Below are positions 50,749 through 62,145 of a DNA stretch of 64,000 bases, piece by piece. Made by a program: the position numbers and the translations under genes. This DNA is from Hirudo medicinalis (lineage: Eukaryota; Annelida; Clitellata; Hirudinida; Hirudinidae): assembly GCA_011800805.1 (NCBI GenBank), contig MPNW01000031.1, positions 193,925 to 257,924 of the forward strand. Direction: 5' to 3'. Numbering within the stretch: the stretch's first letter is position 1; each line of letters opens with the position of its first letter. Under the pieces are notes generated by a model. That model was not told the DNA's origin. It searched no databases and saw only the letters and a list, made by a program, of their open reading frames with translations.

Positions 50749-53700
50749 TTAAGCGTGCTTGTCTTTAAATCGTTTCCTCCGCCGTTCTAAAGCGAATTTT
50801 AACTTTCCTATGGGATCCTTCCTAATTTTAACGAATTGGTAGCATTTTCTGCTATTGGAACGCCTGCGGATGGAGCGTGGAGTCGTCGATAGAACACGAA
50901 CATCAACGCGATCCACAAGTTCTGGTTCGTTGCGTTTTTTATCGTTTCTAGCAGTCTTATTCTGCTTTGCATGTCCATCTACAACATGAATTTTCTCCCA
51001 AGAATCTGGTGGCATTGCTGTTGTTTGAGTTGAATTATAACTGCCAGAACTGTCTGCGACTTCCTGATGCTTTCGATTCTTCTTGTCCTTTGGACTTGAA
51101 TTTAGATTGTTTGAATTTGTGTTCGATGTCGCTCGCGTTTCTCCTTTGGAACGATTTTTGCGTTTCTTTCCTTCCCATGCGTAACCACTTAGTGCTCGAC
51201 CATTCTTTTGAAAACCAATGAGCCACGACGGGTTGGACACTGATCTAAACTCTGTGTAATAATCAGAAGACAGCATTTCGTAAAAGTAGCAGTATTTGCT
51301 GCTGCCGTCCATCTGGAACAGAAAAAAAAAAAATCAAGTCATTTGATTGAATAATAACAGGATCTACCTAATTACAAGTCAATTTATTTCCAAATGTAAG
51401 GAAACTGGAAACAGCTTCGGCAACAAATTACATTAAGTTAGAAAAACCAGCTCTGATGTAATGAAAATTATCGGTTAATTTTATTGTATGTAAGTCACAA
51501 GTTGTCTTAATAAGAATAGTTATTTTATTAAACTAAACGTTTGCATCATCACAAGACAAGAGATACTCTCAGTCTAAATGCATATAGATTATTCCGCAAT
51601 AGAATATCAATAGTTTATCTCGCTTCCAGTTCATCCAGGCAAAGGTGCTTCCACTTGGCTAACTAGTCGACCACAGGTGTGGAAATGAACATTTATCTTT
51701 AACCGAGTACAAGGAACATGTCTTAACGTCTGTCAGCGGCTCGATTTTTCAGCGGTGATGCAAAGAATTTCAAACGTCTCTACATTAGTATTCCAGCGAT
51801 GCACTGAATGGAAACCATTCTACTTATGTAGGTTACAGACTAATGAGTGCATCATGCTCTCATAGTTTTGGCCACTTCCGTCACCTTCCTTCTACACGTT
51901 TGGACGTGTGCAACGGCTTTTTATTTTATAATTATCCAGTAAATTTTGAAGTTAAACTTGCCAATTCAGTTTATAAATGTTATTTATTTATCGCATTCCT
52001 TCCTAAAATTTACAAAAAAAAAAAAATGGTTGCTACCGCTAAGAATGATGTAAATGCAGATTAAAAGCAATAGTTGCAATTAACCTAATATCGAATTATA
52101 ATAATTAATAACAATTAACCTACTATTAAAATTTAATCGCAACCTAAGCTAGAAATCATCAGCTTATGTAGAAAAACATATGTTGGACAAAAAAACGCAA
52201 CAAAAAAACATTCCTTAATATCGCCACACTACTCGAGTGATGGGCGATGATCGGTTGGCTCTCCAGCCATCAACTTCCATGGCGACGACATGTAAACAAT
52301 TTCGAGGGCATCGAATGACAAATATGAGCGATTTTAGGGCGCTCGGAATTCTTCGAATAGCGTGATGAAAATAAGATAGTGAAAAAGTGGAGAGGTATGT
52401 GATAATAATAATTATTACTGTTATTACAATATTACTTATTATATTTCTGTAATAATATATTTCTGCATTATTATTGTTATTAAAAAATAATAATAAATTT
52501 TGGTATATAAATTTTTGTAGCTACTACGGTTGGTAAAGCGTGCATCTGTTGTCAATGTTTTATTTATCGTGGTTCAATTCGTTCGTGTGGTAATGTGATT
52601 TACAAGCTTAATAATGATTTATAATGTCATATTACATTGAAATTCATAGTCTAAGAATCTTTTATATGATTTCACATTAATTAGAAAATATGATCTGCTG
52701 GAAATTGGTTTTATTATAATATGAAATTTAATCAATAATTAATCCCTAATGTTTTAATTATGTGGCTAATTATTGCTTGGTAATTTATATAGATACCTTG
52801 ACAACCAGTCTGCCCTTGTCGTTGAAACAGACAAAGTCGTTGCTATGGACGCTCTGAAGTCTTACCCTGCTGTCAATGTTTTTGCTCTCTGCTCTCATGT
52901 GGACTGTCCAGAAAAACAAGAAATCATTATGATAATAATGATTATCATAATTCACATTCTTTATCACAAGTTTTCATTTAATCATCATCATAATCACAAT
53001 TTCCAACATTTTCTCAAAATTATTCTTCTCTTTCGATGGCATTGGTTAGCGAAGTCATTAGAGACTTGTTTCTGAGGCTCCAGAGTTGGGGTCAAACCAG
53101 TGAATATTCATCTTACATAAAGTCATTGCTAGCTTACCTGTCCGAGAATTGACCGTAATCGAAAATCTATTTGGGGCTTATGAGGCTACATAAACCGATA
53201 TTTTCACCAAGATTTTATTGTGCTTACCGAAAGGACTATCAAAATCTCCTAGAGCATCGATCGTCTTGCCTCTGACACGCACGTTGAACTGGGAGCATCT
53301 GTTGAAGATGATGTAATGATCGGTTATGGCTGGCGAATCGTCATCTTCCCTTTTTCCGTCAATTTCGGTGATGATTTCTGCCATTCTCGCCAGACGCTTT
53401 AACAGAAGGTCCGAATAAGATTGCGTCTGCACTTCCTTGCCGTCGAAGATTTTAGATATTATCACTTGGGGTGTCAAGAAAGATTGGACCTTAACCCGAG
53501 AAAGGGAATTAGCGGAGGTCTCTTCGGAACCCAGAGAGAGTTTTGTACTGCTTTCAGTTGGACGAACACTTCCCTTCCTCAGAGGATTGGAGGATCGGTT
53601 CTGAAGAGCGTTGGTGTTATGCAGGAAAGGCTGAACAATTATTAATAAAAATAATTAAAACTTTATAATATTATTACGTCTATTTGCCAAATATTCGAAA

Positions 53701-54198
53701 TTTAAGCTTAACGATCAGCTATTATAAATCAATTTCATTATTTAATAAATAAGCTTAACGTTAGACATCCACCCATGCATCCGAACTATCATCGCACATC
53801 TGCAGACTAACGAAAGTGTCACTTCATGAAAGACTCGAGAGAATAACAACAAGAATAACAATAATTCTGAAGAAAATTGAATGCAATCTTTAGCTGTTAA
53901 AAGTTACTTTTGCAACTGTTATTAAACAATCTTTCAATAATTCGAAACAAAGCAGACAAACCTTTGAATGAGACTCCACGACCAATAGCGTGGCGATCCT
54001 GTCGTAGAAAGCTGGTATAAGTGGTATGCAGGAATAATACTCTCAACCTCAATAATTTCCAGTTAAAAATATTAAAGCAATTAAACTGTTGGTAACCATT
54101 CACACGTAGCTCATGTTTTAAAACGATGGCAACAACTTCAAAGTATTCACTGGAAGCACTCACGCCAGCGAAAGCAGAGTTTTCAGGACTGCATCCAT
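50749..54198 (-). CDS. Fibroblast growth factor, FGF8/17/18-like, with long basic C-terminal tail, 4 exons
   Basis: A secreted ligand of FGF receptors and heparan sulfate. Exons read leftward: 54164-54198 (start, MDAVLKTLLSLA), about 53228-53577, 52797-52903 and 50749-51312, which is about 351 aa with consistent phases. The beta-trefoil core is spread over the last three exons: HYIIFNRCSQFNVRVRGKTI, then IDSRVRLQSVHSNDFVCFND with KGRLVVK, then DGSSKYCYFYEMLSSDYYTE and PSWLIGFQKNGRALSG. Intron positions and the motif order match FGF8/17/18. A propeptide-like, Ser/Thr-rich segment precedes the core. A basic tail of roughly 130 residues follows it, much longer than in vertebrate FGF8. The acceptor of the second exon is the least certain part: several in-frame choices exist and the reading frame stays open to 53630. 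Confidence 0.85.
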
Positions 54199-54941
54199 CT
54201 TCGGAATGATTTTAGGAGATAAAATCGCAGCTCTCCGCATTCAACGATCCACTCTTTGACATCGAATTGTAAGAACCCTAATTTGTCTAATTTGAGATCA
54301 ACTTATATTCTACGAACTTCTCAATGCTTTTCAGGAGGCGCCAATTTCTTGAAAGAGTACCGGAGAACCATCCGATCTCATCCAGAACTTCCTTCTAAAT
54401 ATATACCGAAGGTTTCTAATTATAGACCACCGACCTTTCCGTGTTTGTTTTGTAAATAAAAAAGAAAAAGTTTTGTGGTTTGCCGATCGCCTTTTTAAGC
54501 CGGGTCAACACTTGACGACCGCGGAGAACTAGCATCATTTATAACACATCGATGAGTGATGAAATGATGCCGAACAACGTGACAATCGCAGTGTGCATCT
54601 AGTGATCAATGTCATGCGTCAACCTGTAAAGGTACAGGAATGTAAAGTCTTATGTCATATGACAACGGAGCCATCCACATGGTGTAATTTCAATATTAAA
54701 AAGTGTCCTCTTCTCAACCAAACGAATTAAAGCGTTTTAAAAATAAGGAGACACACGGAGGTTCCAAACAAGAGAACAACAGTCTCAAACGAAGAACTCA
54801 ATGAAGTAAATAACACAATTTTAAAAGGTGAACAATTACAATCATCGTCGTCATCGTCATCATTGTTATCATTATTACTATTATTATTATTGTTGTTATT
54901 ATTATTATTATTATTATTGTTGTTGTTATTGTTATTATTAA

Positions 54942-55000
<59 letters not shown>

Positions 55001-55278
55001 CGAGGACGAAATTATTTGACGACCAGGTTGCAATAACACAGGAAAACGAGAAGCGACATCAATATTCCACTGGAGTGTCTTCGTGTCTCATCACCTTGAC
55101 GAAGAAAAGATTTTCAACTATGTCAACTTTCTGACAATATTTCGTCATGAAATGAATTATGCGTTAATATCTTATTTTATATAATGGCAAAAAACTCAAC
55201 TATACTCATGTTAGCTGTGACCATCCACTCGTCCATCCATCATCGGCTTGTACATTTATGTATTGTAAAAGCATTACT
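54199..55278. other. Spacer between FGF and the Ig cluster, with a (TTA)n tract
   Basis: No gene was recognised. A long run of ATT/TTA/GTT triplets fills about 54855-54998. The FGF promoter should be in the first few hundred bases. Confidence 0.45.
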
Positions 55279-55460
55279 TGTGCGGGTTGGCCGAATGGGT
55301 TACGTTCCTGCATACGGCGGTAATGGCAACAGTCGTAATGTGTCGTGTTCGAAACCCATCCTGCACTGCCACAAAGCGCCCTTGAGAAGGAGCGCTATAT
55401 AAATGGTTAACAAGAAGCGCCTCTGACGCTATGCATATGGCGCTATATAAATGAGCTACA
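55279..55460 (+). repeat. tRNA-derived SINE, best-preserved copy
   Basis: The head folds like a tRNA-Ser/Leu relative. GTGCGGG at 55280 pairs with cctgcac near 55360-55366. A perfect-looking A box (TGGCCGAATGG, 55288-55298) and B box (gttcgaaaccc, 55347-55357) are the internal RNA polymerase III promoter. The body ends in the block gcgctatataaat, which occurs twice. The copy ends about 14 bp from the terminal exon of the first Ig gene. Confidence 0.8.
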
Positions 55461-55473
55461 ACTACTTAGTCAT

Positions 55474-57179
55474 TCAACGATCGGACCCACCAGCGCCTCC
55501 AGTCGCATATTTAGTTGTGAGTTCCTCGACTTTATCTGTAGCAGCCTTTGTATTAACGTCTCCTCTATCATCGGGAGGGGGACCGGGTGCGTGCGGAGGA
55601 TCTGGGGTTGGCTCCTCATCTCTTCCTAAAACTGATCAGAGAAAAGTTTTAAATTTCTTGTCGATGTTCCTAAATTATAAGTTTCTGTCTATTGTGCAGT
55701 CGTGACGTTTATATTGATTGGTGGCGATCAAAATTAATCAATAACAAATCAAGATATCACTGAAGCATTCACGTCCGGCAGCTACTCGACGCCTGATATT
55801 TCCTGTGAACGATGCTACTTATTTTTAACGAAAAATTCTTAAACTAATGTTTCAAACTAAAAAAAAAGTAAAAAATAGAAAGAAAACTGAGCGACAAAAA
55901 ATAAAGTAACGCATAAACTCTTTAAAAAAATAAAAAATTTAAAACGACATTAAAATTGCACTGCTTTTGAAATGCCGGTTCACATTTAGCTCCATTTTGG
56001 AAATCTCGAGCAGGATCACGAAATCTCATTTTAAAATATTAACTAATATGATATAATAATGGATAACGGATTAAAAAATCTCGCATACCGTTTATGGCAA
56101 TAGTTTTCTTGTATTCTCTTGAGTATTCTCTACCTTTGATAGAAGTTTTAAGAGTCCACACGCATAAATAACTGGCTTCGCCTTGGTCGGGGGAATCTTT
56201 TGCCATTAAGGACAAGACATCTGAATCAGAAGTGCTTGTATCGGTTCTATCGTCTAATATTTGAAATGTGGCATCTGCGAGACTTAGGTAGCTCTCCATT
56301 TTTTCGAACGTACTCCAAAATTTGGCTGAACATTCCAGAACCACTTCGTCTCCGATATTTACTGTTGTTTTTTCGGCTTCCATTAACAGGTCAAATCCTA
56401 GGCGATAATTGTAAATTAATATCCTTACTGTCTCATTATTGAGTTGTAATTGGTTGTACTACATGACATCGCAGAAATTATATGTAAAAAAAAAGGTCAA
56501 ACATCAAAATAGCAAATTACAGAGCTTCTGTAACATCAGTATCATTAAATTGAGGAAATAAAAACAAATTCTATTGTTTCTTACCGCCCACAATGAGAGC
56601 GAGGTTAGAAGTTCCGCAATGGTAAGTGCCGCTACCACCAGATTTGCCATTACCCGGGCTTATTGTTATTGGCATAGTCACCTCGTTGTCGGCGAAAATC
56701 CATTTAGAGCAATTGAAGTATTTGTTAAGGTCGACTAACTCATTCGCATTTATTGGTATCAAAGTATCGTCTGCAAATTAAATGACTGCATAAACATTTT
56801 ATCTTCTAAACATGAATCCTCATTAAAAACTAAGCATAATGCACAATCTAACGTTATTTGAATATAACCTCCCATCAGTTTGGCATAGTGACTTTAACAA
56901 TTTTTAACCATGGTTTTAGAGGAATCTATAATTCTTCATAAGCATTCAAATCAATGACATAGGTATTCAACAGAATTTTATTAAACACTTCCACTAAATT
57001 TCCATTTCATACGCCTAGTAAAATTACGTCAGTCGAGACAATCTAAAAATCAATTTTTAGTCTCAGAAATTAGATTATTTCGCAAGTGCTTCAAAAGTTT
57101 AAAAACCTGTATTCTCCCCGATAAAGGTTACAAAAATACTCAAAAATTCAGCAAGAAGATTCGTTTGAGCAACTGACAT
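55474..57179 (-). CDS. Two-Ig-domain secreted protein, cluster member A, 4 exons
   Basis: Exons read leftward: 57107-57179, 56585-56770, 56089-56397, 55474-55625. The total is 720 nt, 239 aa, all introns phase 1. Exon 1 encodes a signal peptide (MSVAQTNLLAEFLSIFVTFI). Exon 2 is a short Ig-like unit: its first Cys is in FNCSKWIF and its second in GSGTYHCGTSNLALIVGG. Exon 3 is a longer Ig-like unit beginning TTVNIGDEVVLECSAKFW and closing SYLCVWTLKT. Exon 4 is an acidic, Pro-rich tail (DPPHAPGPPPDDRGD) with no hydrophobic end, so the protein should be soluble. Paralogous to the next two genes. The family is not recognised beyond the Ig fold; the role is unknown, and immune-type recognition is only a guess. 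Confidence 0.8.
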
Positions 57180-57610
57180 CGTGCCCAATAGTTTTAATTA
57201 TCATTCGCTTAATAGTTGAAGCCCCTCTCCAATTCCGACAGGCGCCCCACGCATTGTGACGGAAATCGTCTGGCATTCAAAAACAAGGGATGCACAAGCA
57301 ATATAAAATGACGATAAAAAAAAAGTTTTTTATTCGATTTTACTTGCATTTTGAATAAAAATTCTAAAAATAACCTTCAATATTTAAAAGTAATTTTATC
57401 TCTCTTTATTTATTCACATTGTAGAAAAGTTCGGCATTTAAAAGCAGATTTAACAAAATTACTTTATTGACTTTAATTATAAATAAAATTTCACGCCAAA
57501 TGAACCTAACATGTACATAACCTAACTTAATATCAAGACACATCCACTTCAACGGCTTCATTAGCAATTTTCAAATTTTAAATAATTATTAAATCATGTT
57601 GTTTTCTTCA

Positions 57611-57616
57611 TTTATT
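57611..57616 (-). promoter_or_regulatory. Polyadenylation signal of Ig cluster member B
   Basis: AATAAA on the minus strand only about 10 bp after the stop codon at 57626, implying a very short 3' UTR. The rest of 57180-57610 is the upstream region of member A, with no other feature seen. Confidence 0.5.
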
Positions 57617-57625
57617 CAAGTTAAG

Positions 57626-60600
57626 TCATTGACTGAAGCTGACAATCATTCCTATCACTGCAAGAATTTCATGAACTTGAAGGGTGTCAACAGATTCTTT
57701 GGCTCCTGTATGTTTAAAAAATCTATTATTAAATATAGGTTAGGGGCCGTCCTTAAATGACATCACTCTGTCTTGCTTTCATCTCTGCTCCCTCGTCATA
57801 AAATGTAAATGTAAAATACAGTACATTTATATAGCGCCATAAGCATAGCGTCAGAGACGCTTCTTGATAGCTATTTATGTAGAGCTTCTTCCAAAGGGCG
57901 CTTGTTGCAGTGTAAGCTGGGTTTCGAACATGATACTGTAGGATCGCTCATCCCTAAGCGGACGAGTGGGTTGCATAGGTCCATAGGCGGACGATAAGCA
58001 GCTATCGGAACATTGTAGTTCGTGTTGTAAATAAAGCTTGTAACACAGTCGCTACAAAATTGATGACCCCGACGGAAAAGTACAAATCTCTCGGCGGACC
58101 TCATCGACCTAGTGTTCGTCATCATTTGTCGTTGCCGCTACAATACATTACATTGCGACAGTTGCCATTTCCGCTGCATGCGGTTTTTAATTACTAATAA
58201 TTATTTATATTTATTTTATTTTTAATAATTATTTTAATTGTAGTAATTTTAATAATCTGGTAGCTCTTAATCAAATTTACCTCTTCTAAAAAATTAGCTT
58301 CAAATGATTATATGACCTCATTATTAAACTTACATAATGTTACATCGGTTTGCAATAAAACTAATTATATTTTACCATTACTTCAAACACGTCCTACTAC
58401 CCTAAGAAGGTATTTTGAAGTAATTGTAATCGTCGGACTAGGTTATATTTTAATTACTCTAACCTGATGCGGGCGCTGGAAAAATATTTTGATAAAATCA
58501 TTGATGTAATCAAAATCTAGGATAAAATCCAAATTAAAGGTTTATAGCTAATCTTTTAAACAGTTTACATTGTGTTCCATTTCGTTTATTTATTTATTAA
58601 TATATTTACACAGACTGAAGGTCGTCAAGAGTGTCTGGAAAGCAAGTAGGGTAGACCGGGGTTAAATGCAACAGGGGTCGGTTGCAACATATACATACAA
58701 GCGCTACACAATTTTAGCGTAAAATAAACTAGCCTAACTAATTGTTTTTATGTCTTTATAAACTAATTTGTTTTGTGAAAGATTAAAATATATTTTTGGC
58801 AGAAGGTTTTTTTGTATTCAATATTTTGAAGTAATAAAAAGTAATTTTTTGTGTTTTGATAACTTTTTTAATTTAGCGAACTATTTTGATTTAATTTAAT
58901 ATTTATTGCTGGCATAAATTGGATATGAAATTTAACTTGAAAATGCATCTATTTGTTTTGATGGAAATCAACGTGATCAAAGGAATTTGGCATCAAAAAG
59001 TCAATTGATGGCTCTGGGGTTGAAAGACCCCATTTGAACAAGCTACTGTTGATGCATTTTCTGAGATAGAGAATTTTACAAAAGCTTAAGTATGGGCTAC
59101 AATAATTTTGATTGAATCCATAAGTACAAATATGCGGCAACAAAACATGAATTTGTTTGCAACCAATCCCGGTCTCCCCTACAAATAAGCAAGAACAAGA
59201 ATGCATAAACAAAGTCGGTTTCAAAGCAGACAGTTAACTTATAGAATGGCAGATCCATTTCGTTAATAAATTAAGCTTTTAAATTATATGTGACTGGTCA
59301 GACTACATTACCAGTCTTCCAATTTGTGCTGTTGAATTTCTATATCTGATATGTTAGCAAACCTCTTTCTCCTTTTCCTGTCGTCTTTCCGGGGGCTGGA
59401 CCGGGTGCTAGTAATTCAGGGGAAAAATGTTAATTTTAATTAGTGTTGCAATAACTAACATACATTAGGATAAAATTAGATCGTGTTGAAGTTGTATATA
59501 TTTTTGTACGCATTGCTTTGATCTTCATTTAAATATGTCAAGAAATAAGGCCACGCGTAAAGATTTTCATTTAATTTCTATTAAAAAGTTGAGTTGCAAC
59601 ATAGTGTTTTATTTTATGAAGTGAGATTTCGTAATTTTAGTTTGATATTTATTTTAATTTTAGTTTGATATTTATTTTAATTTTAGTTTGATATTTATCC
59701 GTTTTTATTAATAGTTTTAAATTAAGCAATCAGTGATTTATCATATCATCTACAGCTTCTACTATATGCTTCGGGTAGATTCTTGCGAATTAGACTGCAG
59801 ATATGAAACAATTCAGAATATTAAATTACGTACCTTCGCCTTTAGGCTCTGTTAAATTAATAAAAAGTTAATTCATTGGGCAATTGTCCAAAAGAGAAAA
59901 ATTCCGTACTTACTCGGTTCGCTATCTTTATCTTTATCTTTACCTTTACCTTCATCTTTATCTTTTGGTTCTTCCGTTTTGTCAACTGGCAAATGGAAAA
60001 TAACTTGTCAAAATTAAACGTAATTTTTTATATCTTAAAAAAGGCCAACCTTTGACATGCATGGAAATGATTACTGCAAAATTCCTCTTGAAATCCTCAT
60101 CTCCGATGAAAACACTCAAGTTCCATTTGCAGTAATAAAAATCAGATCCGAAAGTCTGCGTCGTTCGATTCGAAATTACGTTTAACATCTCATCTTCGCC
60201 GATGTTTGTGTAATCGTTCCTCTGAGCAGTAAGCTTGTTGATCGTGTCTGACATGCTCATGTTGCTCTGAGTTTCTCCTTGTTTTTTCCACAGCGTCAGA
60301 GAACAATTCAGGGTCAGCGTTTCACCTTCGAGGGCTTCTTCAGTCCAATTTGATGACGTGGCAGTCTCGTATACTGCAAAGTGAGGCAATAATTTTTTAT
60401 GCTTGCAACAGTCGGGAGAAACGTTTAGCAATGTATTTATAACTATTATGAAATAATAAAACTGATTATAGTGCTTCAAAAGGTTCTCTTCCGCCATTGT
60501 TTTCCCAAATGGCTCCGTGCGACGAAATCCCTCCTAAATTGTGGCAACCTCTTTCGATTTTTTAAATTCCTTCCATTTGTTAATTGTTTTGAAGCTGGAA

Positions 60601-61061
60601 ATTTCTTTCCAAGGCTTGATTTCAACAAGAGCTTACAAACTTCTACAGTGGCCTTATAAAATTCCAGAACAATTAACGAATTCAGAATCTAACACTAGAT
60701 TAAAATGTGCTCGCGAGAATCGGCTGATGAATTCTCACCAGTCACCAGGATGGAAATGGTTGCAGCCCCGCATTTATAAGAGCCACTTTTAGGTCCAAAC
60801 ACAGAAGGCTCCAGAGCTAAAGGAATATCAACTGTGATTTCGTCACGAATCCAGTCGCCTTCACATTTGAAGTCATCGCGTACGCTCACTTCGTCCGATG
60901 TTATTTTTGGAAGAGAAGACGAACCTGGCAACACAATACCGTTTAAGAAAATCAGAAACTTCAAATTTCGTTGCCAGATTTGTATAACCTGTAAGATTTG
61001 TTAGTAAACCGAGGAAAAGATTAAAAACTTGATCCATGTCTTGGTTTGCTACCGCAGCCAT
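57626..61061 (-). CDS. Two-Ig-domain protein with Lys/Asp-rich linker and hydrophobic tail, cluster member B, 7 exons
   Basis: Exons read leftward: 60989-61061 (signal, MDQVFNLFLGLLTNLTG), 60739-60924 (short Ig unit: FKCEGDWIRDE, then KSGSYKCGAATISILVTG), 60050-60373 (long Ig unit: EGETLTLNCSLTLWKK, then SDFYYCKWNLSVF, several NxS/T sites), 59914-59985, 59834-59848, 59363-59407 and 57626-57705. All introns are phase 1; 795 nt, 264 aa. The linker exons encode repeats of Lys/Asp (KGKDKDKDKDSEP), a 15-nt microexon (PKGEG) and APGPAPGKTTGK. The last exon ends VHEILAVIGMIVSFSQ, a short hydrophobic terminus like a GPI-attachment signal (inference). Exon 1 and exon 2 have exactly the lengths of member A (73 and 186 nt). 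The last intron holds a SINE, an LTR-like insert and an inverted-repeat element. Confidence 0.8.
57805..58190 (-). repeat. SINE copy split by an LTR-like insertion
   Basis: SINE sequence on the minus strand occupies 57805-57936 and resumes at 58143-58190. The tail block (tttatatagcgccat) is at the low end, and the A-box side is beyond the insertion. It lies in the last intron of Ig member B. Confidence 0.7.
57937..58142. mobile_element. Small LTR-retrotransposon-like insertion (solo LTR or TRIM)
   Basis: The 206-bp insert begins TGTAGG and ends gctaca, and is flanked by the direct repeat ATAC (57933-57936, 58143-58146). It contains AATAAA at 58030-58035. A first gctaca at 58051-58056 is followed by aaattgatgaccccgacgg, which resembles the primer-site region after the left LTR of Ty3/gypsy elements. 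It is non-coding. Confidence 0.5.
58646..59181. mobile_element. 536-bp inverted-repeat (MITE-like) element
   Basis: The left end gtagggtagaccggggtt is repeated in inverted, slightly diverged form at the right end (gggattggttgc and ccggtctcccctac read on the other strand). Both ends continue into a shared ggttgcaac motif. No transposase is present. It sits in the last intron of Ig member B. The target duplication is unclear. Confidence 0.5.
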
Positions 61062-61624
61062 CTTAGCGTGCTATGGAATCCAACCTTCAACTAATGATAT
61101 CAATCTGACTAAAGACAAAATCGTAATCTTAAAATCTCCGGATTCCTCATCAGGAATTTGAAAAGTTTTGAAAAATAAGTTTGGATGACGATTAAGTGAT
61201 ACAGTTGTGACGTTCAGAAAAAAAATTTCTTTCATCTTTAAAAACTTTTTTCAAATATTAAATTACGGTGCAAAATAAAGTAAATTGAGAACAAACCTAT
61301 AAATTATAAATTCAGCCTCCAGAAAGTTAGGAGACATTTCGTAAGAATCTTACGAACACAATGAAGCTGATTTTTTTAAAAGTTTAACTCTGCTCTCTGA
61401 GATATATATAAGTATGTAAGTCAAGTCTTTTATTACAGAAGGCAAGAAGTATCAAATGATTTGAAGAAAATCATAATCAAATCACTTAACATAACATAAT
61501 AACATCAACTTAATTCTAATGAAAATTCTAATGAAAATGCAAGAAACCACTGGATCTGATTATTTTTATTTATTTGGTCATTTGATTCTCCTACGAAGCT
61601 TACGAACATCACCTCATTGTGTTC

Positions 61625-61735
61625 ACGCAGCATCTGTATTTGTATTTGTATTTAGCCGATCTTTTGAGTGCCTTTTGTATCCCCTACCCGAGGGCGCTCC
61701 CTGGCGGTGCAGGCTGGATTGCGAACACCGAAAAT
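61625..61735 (-). repeat. Truncated SINE copy between Ig members B and C
   Basis: Shares the gatcttttgagtgcct block and the gcgaacac B-box complement with the copy at 5820-6050, then stops. The remainder of 61062-62145 has no recognised coding exon apart from an unassigned open frame around 61920-62130. Confidence 0.6.
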
Positions 61736-62145
61736 GTATACGTGTGTTGTTCGTAATAAACTTTAGGATAAAAATGTCAGTTTAATTTTTGAGGTAACGT
61801 GTTTATTATCCAACTTAAATAAGTGCTTAACAAGCCATTATGTTTTAAAAATTAGAATATAAATTGAAATAAATGTTAATGGTTTGTCATTACGTAATAA
61901 GTTGGTGGAGCCGTTTGCAAAACGAAATAATATCAAATTTACAAGCATCGATTTTCATCTTTTGAAGATATTCGGAAACAATGGCAAGATGAACTTGTGG
62001 CATTGATATCCGCTATTCTTCAGGTAAAACCTTTGAAGATTAACAACCTGCACAACAACAACAATATTCGAAGCATCTTCACCTCATTAGAATTTGAATA
62101 TCATTGGCTTGTCGAGAAATTGACAACAAAATTTCACTAACTTTC

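Noticed and set aside
53421..53645. Plus-strand open frame over the FGF propeptide exon
   Set aside because: The minus-strand reading connects in phase with the FGF core, so the plus frame is a shadow.
61920..62130. Plus-strand open frame reading FEDIRKQWQDELVALISAIL
   Set aside because: It has no start codon, no clear splice partners and no recognised family, and it lies in the spacer between Ig genes.
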